Shown piece after piece: positions 34,947-42,078 of a DNA stretch of 64,000 bases. The notes below the pieces were generated by a model. That model was given only the letters and a program-made list of their open reading frames with translations, was not told the origin of the DNA and ran no database searches. Origin of the DNA: DATKZH01 sp035528065 (GTDB lineage Bacteria; Planctomycetota; Planctomycetia; Pirellulales; Thermoguttaceae); contig DATKZH010000084.1 of the NCBI GenBank assembly GCA_035528065.1, positions 1 to 64,000 of the forward strand, given 5' to 3'. Made by a program: the position numbers and the translations under genes. The first letter of the stretch is position 1. Each line of letters begins with the position of its first letter.

Positions 34947-37247
34947 TTGAACCCGAAATTCGATACCGCATGTCAGTCGGCGATCGACCTGGCCAAGAGC
35001 AGCCTCTCGGACGATTCCCGGCTCGACGTGGCGCCCCTGTTGGACGCCCTCTATTACGGCACGCACTTGAAGGAGCAGATGCCCGATCTGGGCGGATACT
35101 TCCAGCGCCCGAATCCGCGGCGTGATCCGCCCGACAAGGTACCGCTGAGCGACTCGCTCAAGCCGCTGATCGGGGCGCTGAGGACGCGCCCGACGGTGAC
35201 GGCCGAGGAGCTGTTCCTCGTGCTGATCAAGAGCGAGCCCGGTCGGAAGATCCTCGCTTCGCGGGGGATGCCCGGCGATCGCCTGTCCCAAATGGAGTCC
35301 GCGCTGGCCTCGACCGGGGCGCAAGCAGGGCCTTCGGCCGGCCCGAGCGGACCGGCCGAGCCGCAGAGCTGGCGAAGCTCCCCCGAACGCAAGAAAGCGA
35401 TGGCCGAGCTGGGGTCCTACGGCCGGATGCTCACCGACCAGGAGCCGCCCAACCGGGGAAGGCGCGAGATGGACCGACCCCTCGGCGCGCTGGTCACCGT
35501 GCTGAGCAAGATGAAACGGCACAACGCGATCGTGGTCGGCTATCCGGGCACGGGCAAGACGGCGCTGGTCTACGAGCTGGCCCGGCGGATCATCCACCAT
35601 GACTCCTCCATCCCGGAGCGGCTGCATGAGTACGACGTCTTCGAGCTTTCGCCCACGTTCCTCCGCTCGGGGGCGTCGGTCGTCGGGCAGTACGAGGAGC
35701 GGATCCGAAAGCTGATCGGCGTCCTCTCGAAGCATCCCAAGATCATCCTGTTCGTCGACGAGGTGCATTCGCTGTTCCAGACGGGCGTGCACGGGGGCGG
35801 ACCGTTCAGCGACGCGAACGAGACGTTCAAAGGGGTTCTGTCGCGGGGCGAGATTTCCTGCATCGGCTGCACGACGCTTGCCGAGTACAAGCACGCGATC
35901 GAGCCCGACGGCGCGTTGGCCCGGCGGTTCGAGCTGATCCGCGTCGACCCGCCCTCGGCGGAGGTCACGCTCCGTATCCTCGAAAGCCGTTTGCCGGCGG
36001 TAGAGAAGCACTACGCGCCGCTTCGGGTTCCGGAGGATGCACTCCGGAAAACGGTGGAATTGACCGAGGAGTACCTGCCCGGCCGGCATCAGCCCGACAA
36101 GTCGATCCAGCTCCTCGACCAGGCCTGCGCATGGTGCGCTACCAAGCAGCCGGAGGCGACCGAGGTCGGCGAAGAAGCGCTGATTCAGGCGTTGGAGCAC
36201 TCGCTGGGGCACCGCGTCGTGCTGCCGGAGCAGTTGACCGAGAAGGAGGTCTACCGGCGGCTGGCGGAGAAGATCATCGGGCAGGACGTGGTCCTGCACG
36301 AGATCGCCCGGGCGTTCACCGCCGGGCTGGGCAACTGGAGCCGGCGCAAAGGACCGCGGGGCGTGTACCTGTTCGGCGGTCCGACCGGCGTGGGGAAGAC
36401 GGAGGTGGCCCAGCTTCTGGCCGTGATCCTCGGCGGCCAGCGCGACGCCCTGATCCGCATCGACTGCAACACGCTCGGGGGATCGGGCTACGACGGCGGG
36501 CCGACGCGCAACATCCTCCTCGGCGTCCCGCCCGGATACGTCGGCTACGCCCGCGGACAGGGCGGCCTGTTGTCGAAGATCCGCGATCTGCCGGCCAGCG
36601 TGGTGCTGTTCGACGAGTTCGAGAAGGCCGGCCCCGAGGTGGGCGAGCTGCTGTTGCGGATCATCGACGAGGGGCGCAGCGAAGACGTCGACGGCAACCT
36701 GCTCGACTTCCGCCGCTCGTACATCATCTTCACGAGCAACGCGGGCTGCACCTACGATCACTCGACGATGGGGTTCCCCACGACGGACGAGGAGGAGGAA
36801 GACCTCCCCACGGTCGACCGTGGCGCGCTTCTGGAGGAGCTGCACCGCCGCGTCGGGCTCGGCCAGGAATTCACGGCGCGACTCAGCCACATGTTCCTGT
36901 TCCAGGCGCTCAGCGCCCAGGCGATCCGGCAGGTGCTCGCGATGCAGTTGGAACGGCTCAGCGAGACCGCCGAAGTCCGCGGCTACCGGCTCACCTGGGA
37001 GCCGGATCTGATCGACCACCTCGCTTCCCAGTGGCAGCCCCGGTTTGGGGCACGGTTCGCCAGTGCCATGCTCCGAAACCGGATCAGCGAACAGCTCAGC
37101 GTCGCCGAGACGCAGGGAGAGCTGGTGGGAGTCGCCGAGATTCACCTCGACAAGCTGGCGGTTTCCGAGAGTGCCGAACTGTCGGCCGCCACCGGGGCCG
37201 TCTCGCGGGAGCGAAAGGGCGATACCCTGTTCATCCATGTAACCTAG
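34947..37247 (+). CDS. ClpA/ClpB-family double AAA+ unfoldase
   Basis: This 766-residue Hsp100 ATPase unfolds protein substrates. A divergent double-helical Clp N-domain (about 1-110) is followed by AAA-1 with Walker A GYPGTGKT (residue 198) and Walker B LFVDEVHSLF (about 267), then AAA-2 with GGPTGVGKT (residue 477) and VVLFDEFEKAG (about 552). There is no coiled-coil middle domain between the modules, so it is ClpA-like rather than a ClpB disaggregase. In AAA-2 the loop after TSNAG carries Met-Gly-Phe (608-610) where ClpA/ClpC/ClpX have their ClpP-binding I/L/V-G-F/L tripeptide, so docking to ClpP is plausible. It starts at TTG with GGAGG 10 nt upstream. Confidence 0.9.
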   Translation: MNPKFDTACQSAIDLAKSSLSDDSRLDVAPLLDALYYGTHLKEQMPDLGGYFQRPNPRRDPPDKVPLSDSLKPLIGALRTRPTVTAEELFLVLIKSEPGRKILASRGMPGDRLSQMESALASTGAQAGPSAGPSGPAEPQSWRSSPERKKAMAELGSYGRMLTDQEPPNRGRREMDRPLGALVTVLSKMKRHNAIVVGYPGTGKTALVYELARRIIHHDSSIPERLHEYDVFELSPTFLRSGASVVGQYEERIRKLIGVLSKHPKIILFVDEVHSLFQTGVHGGGPFSDANETFKGVLSRGEISCIGCTTLAEYKHAIEPDGALARRFELIRVDPPSAEVTLRILESRLPAVEKHYAPLRVPEDALRKTVELTEEYLPGRHQPDKSIQLLDQACAWCATKQPEATEVGEEALIQALEHSLGHRVVLPEQLTEKEVYRRLAEKIIGQDVVLHEIARAFTAGLGNWSRRKGPRGVYLFGGPTGVGKTEVAQLLAVILGGQRDALIRIDCNTLGGSGYDGGPTRNILLGVPPGYVGYARGQGGLLSKIRDLPASVVLFDEFEKAGPEVGELLLRIIDEGRSEDVDGNLLDFRRSYIIFTSNAGCTYDHSTMGFPTTDEEEEDLPTVDRGALLEELHRRVGLGQEFTARLSHMFLFQALSAQAIRQVLAMQLERLSETAEVRGYRLTWEPDLIDHLASQWQPRFGARFASAMLRNRISEQLSVAETQGELVGVAEIHLDKLAVSESAELSAATGAVSRERKGDTLFIHVT

Positions 37248-37301
37248 CGAGGCAGGGATCGGGGTCAGGGTTCAGGACTTGCAGTTCCACCCATGCACGA
37301 G

Positions 37302-37349
37302 AACCCTCAACCCTCAACCCCCGACCCTCAACCCCCGACCTTCAACCCT
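37302..37349. repeat. AACCCTCAACCC-type short tandem repeat
   Basis: Degenerate tandem copies of ACCCTCA/ACCCCCG 6-7-mers between the ClpA-like and YbjN-like genes. The same vocabulary recurs at 62392-62450. It probably arose by slippage; it would be transcribed as a leader of the next gene. Confidence 0.7.
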
Positions 37350-37429
37350 GCCCACGGAACCCCGCGAACTTGACCCATTTGCAGCAGATTTCCGAACCCG
37401 AGTCCCTTAGCGCGGAAAGGAAGACCTCC

Positions 37430-37993
37430 ATGGCGATTACGTTCGACGATCTCAAGGAGTTGGTGAGCAGGGAAGGGCTGCGGTTCTTCGTCGATCCGGA
37501 AGAGAAACGGCTGATGGTGGGCGTTTCCGGGATGTGCGGCAAGTTCCAGATTGTGATCAGTCTGTACGACGAGGGGGTCTTCCTCCAGTTTCGCACGGTC
37601 AACTACATGACTTGCCCCCCGGATCACCCCGCGCTTACGGACCTGCTCAAGGCGATGGCCGACGCCAACTACCAGACCCGCCTGGTGAAGTTCGCCTGGG
37701 ACGCCGGCGACGGGGAAGTCGTGGCCTACGCCGACGTCTGGCTGATGGACGCCTCGCTCACGCAGGAGCAGCTCCACCGCATGCTGGGCAACTACGTGCC
37801 GGCCATCGACATGCAGTCCTACCGGTTCCAGCGGACCCTCAAGGAAGGCAAGGACCCGGGGCGAATCGACCCAAGCTCCCTCGTCGGCGAGCTGCTCGGA
37901 AGAGATGATCTGCCGCCCGAGGTCCGCGCAATCCTCGAAGGAGTCCGCAAGGGCGGCAAGGACGACAAAGACGACGACATCGACGCCCTCTGA
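37430..37993 (+). CDS. YbjN-like (CesT/T3SS-chaperone fold) protein
   Basis: A 187-residue cytoplasmic protein resembling the YbjN domain, a fold shared with type III secretion chaperones and thought to bind peptides. The pattern is typical: helix FDDLKELVSREGLRFFVD, beta strands KRLMVGVSGMCGKFQIVISL and EGVFLQFRTVNYMTCP, helix LTDLLKAMADANYQTRLVKFAWD, then VVAYADVWLMDASLTQEQLH. The C-terminus is unusually charged (KGGKDDKDDDIDAL). AAGGA lies before the ATG; the longer open frame upstream overlaps the ClpA-like gene in another frame and is a shadow. It follows the unfoldase on the same strand after about 180 nt, suggesting a joint role in handling unfolded chains. Confidence 0.8.
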   Translation: MAITFDDLKELVSREGLRFFVDPEEKRLMVGVSGMCGKFQIVISLYDEGVFLQFRTVNYMTCPPDHPALTDLLKAMADANYQTRLVKFAWDAGDGEVVAYADVWLMDASLTQEQLHRMLGNYVPAIDMQSYRFQRTLKEGKDPGRIDPSSLVGELLGRDDLPPEVRAILEGVRKGGKDDKDDDIDAL

Positions 37994-38067
37994 CGCGCCC
38001 GCGCCGCCGGCGCGCTCACCCCGGGCTGCGAAGCCCTCGTCGATCGTCCGCCTTCCTTAGTGCTCCC

Positions 38068-39477
38068 TCAGCGGAAGCGGATGGAGTACAGGTCGGCATC
38101 CTTCAAGACGAAGCGAAGGCGGACGGGCTTGCCCCGTAGCGCGCTGAGGTCGGAGTCGGCCCTCCAGGCCACCACGCGCTCGATCGCATCGCCGAAGATC
38201 TCCGGCGAATCGTCCAGCGTGAAGCCCGGGATCGGCTGGCCGTCGGCCTCCTCGATCTCCACTCGGATGCTCCCGGCCGCGGAGGTCGAGAAGTTCATCA
38301 CCAGTTCCTTGCCGTCGAAGACCAAAGGCCTGGTCGCCATCTCGCCCCCGGCCAAGGGAGCCTGGACCGAGACAAACCCGTCGATGCGAATCGTGTGCCG
38401 GCGGAGCTGGCAACTCTCGCCCGTGTAGTAGCCCTCCGTGGTGTAGAGCGACAGCTCGTCGGGCGCGCCCGGGAGGTCGGACGGGGTCACCACGAGTCCC
38501 CAGGCCGGGTAGTTGTTGCGGTTCACCCAGCGCTCCGGCTGCAAGCCGGGCCGGATGAACGCTTCGTCCCAGCGATGGAAGCTCAGGCCGTCGCGGCTGG
38601 TGATGAGCACGGCGTCCGACACGCCGGAATGACGATGCGGCACGCCCTGCCGGCCCGGAACGAACCGCTTGGGAAAGCCCAGGAGGATGTGCGGGGCGCG
38701 GTAGTAGGGCTTGATCGCGTTGGTGTACAGGTGCTGCGGCGGCGAGCCCGGATACTCGATCCACACCGGATCGGTCCAGTGGAGGAAGTCCTCCGAGGTG
38801 CCGGTCATGACGTCACGGACGCCGTCGCGGAAGCCGCGATGGTATTCCAGGTAGCAGCCGCGGAGCGGGTCCCAGAAGGCGAGGTTCAACGAGTCGAACG
38901 CCCCCTTGGTGATCACGTGGCCCTCGACCATCGGCGACCAGTGGATCCCGTCGGGCGACTTGTAGGCGTCCATCCCGCCGCGGCCGTTGGTCATCGCCTT
39001 GTAGCGCTCGTCCGGTTTGCAGTTCGGATTGAGGTCCTTGAACGGGGCGAGATTGAACCGCGTTTGGCCTTCCAGCAGGATGTTGTTCCGCTTCGATCCC
39101 CGGAACTCGACCAGCCCGAGCTCGGGCTTGGTCCAATGAACGCCGTCGTTGCTCTCGGCGTAGCAACTGAACCAGTGGGTTTCCTGCCCCGCCTGTTCGT
39201 CGTAGTGGCGGCCGCGGTAGTACATGCGGTAGAGGTCGCCGTCCTCGAACACCGTGTGGCCGCAGCAGATGTTCCCTTCCCAGGGCTCGTTGTGGTCGAT
39301 GGCCACCTGGCGCGTCGCGGGATGGTGGAGCACGAGCCGGGCATCGGTCATCCGCTCGATCAGATGGTCGTCGACGAACAACTCGAGCCGCGAGCCGACG
39401 TCGATCGCCTCGCCCGCTGCACACAGCGAACACGCCAGACCGACGATCACGCCGCCGAGGGTGCTTGACAGCGTCAT
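38068..39477 (-). CDS. Secreted five-bladed-propeller glycosidase-like protein
   Basis: A 469-residue exported protein with signal peptide (GGVIVGLACSLCAAGEA). The pattern of GNICCGHTVFEDGDLYRMYYRG, SCYAESNDGVHWTKPELG, YKSPDGIHWSPM, LHWTDPVWIEY and SRDGLSFHRWDEAFI (S-x-D-G-x-x-W at regular spacing) is that of a five-bladed beta-propeller related to GH32/GH43/GH130 glycosidases. A C-terminal jelly-roll-like part (VNFSTSAAGSIRVEIEEADG) follows. The substrate is unknown. GGAGG lies before the ATG at 39477, seven codons inside the open frame. It is convergent with the YbjN-like gene, with a short GC palindrome (GCGCCGCCGGCGC) in the 74-bp gap. Confidence 0.82.
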   Translation of the reverse strand: MTLSSTLGGVIVGLACSLCAAGEAIDVGSRLELFVDDHLIERMTDARLVLHHPATRQVAIDHNEPWEGNICCGHTVFEDGDLYRMYYRGRHYDEQAGQETHWFSCYAESNDGVHWTKPELGLVEFRGSKRNNILLEGQTRFNLAPFKDLNPNCKPDERYKAMTNGRGGMDAYKSPDGIHWSPMVEGHVITKGAFDSLNLAFWDPLRGCYLEYHRGFRDGVRDVMTGTSEDFLHWTDPVWIEYPGSPPQHLYTNAIKPYYRAPHILLGFPKRFVPGRQGVPHRHSGVSDAVLITSRDGLSFHRWDEAFIRPGLQPERWVNRNNYPAWGLVVTPSDLPGAPDELSLYTTEGYYTGESCQLRRHTIRIDGFVSVQAPLAGGEMATRPLVFDGKELVMNFSTSAAGSIRVEIEEADGQPIPGFTLDDSPEIFGDAIERVVAWRADSDLSALRGKPVRLRFVLKDADLYSIRFR

Positions 39478-39651
39478 TTGCGCGCTCCTCCCGTTCACTC
39501 ACCCAAGTGGTCGGCGACCCTGGATCGATGATCTCGGGATTATCGCGCGCACCGCGAGCACACACTAGCTCCAGCGGAACAAGAATCAAGAACCGGTCGG
39601 CACGCGAGGAGAAGGAGGTCCGCGCGCCGAGAGCTCCGGCAGAAGGCGTGA

Positions 39652-39741
39652 CTAGTCTTTGCGGTGCCGGATCTTGGCCCGCATGCGACGTTTCTTGCGG
39701 CCGATCTTACGTCGGCCTTTCCCCGTTCTTTTGGTTCCCAC
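39652..39741 (-). CDS. 29-residue basic protein, bS22/AURKAIP1-COX24-like
   Basis: A tiny gene: GTG start with a perfect GGAGG 5 nt upstream and a TAG stop. The product begins MGTKRTGKGRRKIGRKK and ends RRMRAKIRHRKD; more than half of its residues are Arg or Lys. Very short Lys/Arg-rich proteins of this kind (AURKAIP1/COX24 domain, and bS22 in some phyla) are ribosome-associated, and planctomycetes have similar 30-mers. The identification rests on composition and the K-G-R-R-K / K-K-R-R-M-R-x-K pattern, so the family is likely rather than certain. It is probably monocistronic; a twin-hairpin element lies just upstream. Confidence 0.65.
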   Translation of the reverse strand: MGTKRTGKGRRKIGRKKRRMRAKIRHRKD

Positions 39742-39797
39742 GCAATCCTCCGTATCAGTTGGTGTAAGGATCAGCCGAAAAATAACGTCCCGGCTTC

Positions 39798-39858
39798 AGT
39801 AGCAGGCACACGCCGTGTGCCGTCCGCTGGTTACGGCACACGGCGTGTGCCTACTACT
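39798..39858. repeat. Twin-hairpin element, GGCACAC family, copy 2
   Basis: AGTAGCA, hairpin GGCACAC-GCC-GTGTGCC, 13-nt middle, hairpin GGCACAC-GGC-GTGTGCC, TACTACT. The middle (GTCCGCTGGTTAC) is the reverse complement of that in copy 1 (29140-29201) apart from one base, so the two copies are in opposite orientation. It lies within about 60 nt of the start of the 29-residue gene. The rest of the 39742-40081 gap holds nothing recognised. Confidence 0.95.
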
Positions 39859-40081
39859 CCGCAGATGCCGGCTGCAGCCCGGATGGTGGCAATATAGCAG
39901 AAGTACGGGCGACCGAGCAAGAGGGGGGTAGCGGACGCCCCGCGCCTACAACGCTGCCGCTTACGAGAGGGCGGGATACCCGTCTGTCGCGGGGGAGGCA
40001 TCTCGCCAGCCCTCGCCGGAACCGGGCTGGGAGCAAGTGCTTGATCGATCAGACGCGTGCTCCAGGCGATCGCCGGGTGCG

Positions 40082-40519
40082 TTAGGGCTCGGCCCAGGCC
40101 TTACGCTCATCGAGGGCCTGGCGGATCAGCACCAGCAAGGCGTTGGGGTCGTACGGCTTGCGCACGAAGAAGCTGCACCCGGCCGCCCGGGATCGGCGGA
40201 TGATGTCCGGGCGCTCCATCCCGCTGAGGATGATCACCGGGATGTGGCACGTCACGGGCGAGTCGACCAGCCGCTGACAGACGGTGAACCCGTCGGTATC
40301 GGGGAGTCGCAGGTCGAGCACGATCAGAGCCGGCTCGAGCGACTGGGCGACGGCCACCCCGGACGCACCGGTGTCGGCCGTCACGGTCTCGAAGCCCTGC
40401 TGCCGGAGACGCCGCGACAACACGTCGGCCATCGCCTCATCGTCGTCGACGATGAGAATCGTCTCCCGCTCGCCCGCGTCCTGAGAATCAAGTTCCGGTT
40501 GTTTCAAGAGATCGAACAT
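40082..40519 (-). CDS. Single-domain response regulator (CheY-like)
   Basis: A 145-residue receiver-domain protein with no output domain. It has the acidic pocket (ILIVDDDEAM), the phospho-acceptor Asp69 in LIVLDLRLPD, the conserved Ser (VIILSGME) and the Lys in VRKPYDP. A short variable N-terminal extension (residues 1-18) precedes it. It probably relays phosphate from a histidine kinase that is not in this window to another protein. The second response regulator (40893-41651) is upstream on the same strand, 373 bp away, but a promoter-like sequence and a repeat separate them. Confidence 0.9.
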   Translation of the reverse strand: MFDLLKQPELDSQDAGERETILIVDDDEAMADVLSRRLRQQGFETVTADTGASGVAVAQSLEPALIVLDLRLPDTDGFTVCQRLVDSPVTCHIPVIILSGMERPDIIRRSRAAGCSFFVRKPYDPNALLVLIRQALDERKAWAEP

Positions 40520-40607
40520 CGCAGTGAGTCGCGCCTGGGTGTCGGGTCAGTGGGCCTACCGACCCGTTTCCCGTCCTACCGACAAATCCATAACCCGGCG
40601 ACAAGCA

Positions 40608-40636
40608 AACTTAGGCTGCTTTTTCCGGTTAGTCAA
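40608..40636 (-). promoter_or_regulatory. Possible promoter of the single-domain response regulator
   Basis: On the minus strand TTGACT (40631-40636), a 17-nt spacer and TAAGTT (40608-40613) lie about 90 nt upstream of the start codon. The -35 match is good, the -10 weak. Confidence 0.4.
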
Positions 40637-40701
40637 ACGAAAAGCGGGATCTGCCGGATGTAACGGTTGTTCCTCGTGGTCAAGGATCGCAGAAACAATA
40701 A

Positions 40702-40748
40702 GTGGGGCACGATTCCATCGTGCCTGGCACGTTGGAAACGTGCCCCAC
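40702..40748. repeat. Twin-hairpin element, GGCACG type, TCC/GGA loops
   Basis: This 47-bp element resolves exactly into GTGG, hairpin GGCACGAT-TCC-ATCGTGCC, T, hairpin GGCACGTT-GGA-AACGTGCC, CCAC. The loops are reverse complements. Read in the same sense the hairpins differ by two substitutions that form one base pair (A-T to T-A), so pairing is preserved. It lies between the two response regulator genes. Confidence 0.95.
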
Positions 40749-40892
40749 GGCCGTATCGCGAGAGTTGTTTCTTCCGCGATCCCAAGCTCCGGCTTCGCTG
40801 GAAGCAAAAGAGAAGGCAGGGCCAATATCCGGGTCACTCCCCCACCGTCTCACGTACGCCCAAGACGCGTGGTCTGCGTTCGGGGGCCACGC

Positions 40893-41651
40893 TCAGCGTC
40901 GACGGGCGAACCGGAGCAGGTCACGGCGAGCGATCGTGCCAACCACCTTACCGTTCCGAGTAACCGGAATCAGAGCCAACTGATGCTTGTCCATCTGCGC
41001 GATGACCACGGGGAGGGCCGTCGTCTCATCGGTGACGATCACGTCCTTCGTCATGAGATCGCGGACTGCTCCTCGCCGGATATCGGGTCGGTGAACCGCT
41101 TTGGTCAGTTGGAACTCCGTAATCATGCCGATCAGGTTCTCGTCGGCGTCGATTACCGGCAGTCCGCTGACACCGCTTCTCAGTAGACGCTCAATGGCTT
41201 CCTCAACGCTTGCATCCGGATGAATCGCGACGACGTCCGTGTTGGTCACGTCTCTGGCCTGAGGAATCGCGGTGATTCCCTCGGGCTTTGCCATCGGACA
41301 AAACTTGCCCAGCTTCTTCCGGAGCACGTCGTGGCCGAACGGCTTGGCCACATAGTCCGTCGCGCCCGCTGCCAGTGCCTTCAACACCTGGTCTTTGCGT
41401 GTTTCGCCCGTGATCATCACGATGGGAACACGGCAGCCACGGTCTCGGACAAGGCTGATCAACTCCAGGCCATTGACATTGGGCATGTGCCAGTCGAGGA
41501 GGATCAAGTTCAGCTCGCCCTGATCCAAGAGATCCAAGGCTTCGCGACCGTCGGCGGCTTCAACGACTTCCGTTACCCCCGCGGCCTTGAGCTGATGGGC
41601 AATGAGCCTCCGGACCGCAGGGTCGTCGTCAGCAATGAGAACTCTCGTCAT
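40893..41651 (-). CDS. Response regulator with two C-terminal CBS domains
   Basis: This 252-residue fusion has a receiver domain (residues 1 to about 120: VLIADDD, Asp53 in LILLDWHMPN, MITGETR, Lys in VAKPFG) followed by a CBS pair (about 130-185: VVAIHPDASVEEAIERLLRS, GLPVIDADENLIGMITEF; about 190-250: VRDLMTKDVIVTDETTALP, LALIPVTRNGKVVGTI). CBS pairs bind adenine nucleotides such as AMP, ATP or c-di-AMP, so this protein could combine phosphorylation and nucleotide sensing without a DNA-binding output. The open frame reaches 41852, but the ATG at 41651 starts the receiver properly. Confidence 0.9.
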   Translation of the reverse strand: MTRVLIADDDPAVRRLIAHQLKAAGVTEVVEAADGREALDLLDQGELNLILLDWHMPNVNGLELISLVRDRGCRVPIVMITGETRKDQVLKALAAGATDYVAKPFGHDVLRKKLGKFCPMAKPEGITAIPQARDVTNTDVVAIHPDASVEEAIERLLRSGVSGLPVIDADENLIGMITEFQLTKAVHRPDIRRGAVRDLMTKDVIVTDETTALPVVIAQMDKHQLALIPVTRNGKVVGTIARRDLLRFARRR

Positions 41652-42078
41652 GCAACTGCCTGCTGACGTGTGGTCGGGTGTGACTGGCGCAGTGGCGGAA
41701 GCCCGCCAGCTATTCAAAGCTAGGACGAACATTCGCTCGGGGAGGCGGAGTCCCGCACGAGAAGTGACGATTTCAAGCCACCCGCCCCGGCCTCCGAGCG
41801 GCACGTTCCCGGCCTGCTGAGCGATACTGCGAGGTACTGTCTCACGGCGCAAGTCGTTTGGCCGAAGCTTCTTGCCGCCGACTTGGCGGTTCCGGCAATC
41901 CGGTCGGATGGGCTCGGCGGCCCAAATTGAGACCCCCCCTTTATGGGGAAGTATGTCGGCGGTGGAAGAAATGGAGGGGGGCTGACAGCTTACCCTGTCG
42001 AGTTGGCCCGTCTACACTTCTTTGATAGACGGTCATCGACTGGTGCTCCCGCGGCCCGGCTAACCCCACCTTAGAGCT
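41652..42078. other. Divergent intergenic region between the RR-CBS gene and hypF
   Basis: It should contain promoters for both divergent genes. The only structure I see is the hairpin CCGTCTA/TAGACGG (about 42009-42033) some 50 nt before hypF. I looked for a sigma-54 site (GG-N10-GC) and for FNR/NtrC-like dyads, because hyp operons often use them, and found no convincing match. Confidence 0.4.

Noticed and set aside
36131..37429. Long upstream extension of the YbjN-like reading frame
   Set aside because: It overlaps the well-supported ClpA-like gene in another frame and has shadow-type composition; the YbjN homology starts at the ATG at 37430.
37994..38067. Intrinsic terminator between the YbjN-like and propeller genes
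   Set aside because: The GCGCCGCCGGCGC palindrome is short and not followed by a T-run on either strand.
42000..42078. Sigma-54 promoter before hypF
   Set aside because: The TTGGCC sequence near 42005 lacks the GC element at the required distance, so no -24/-12 site can be supported.
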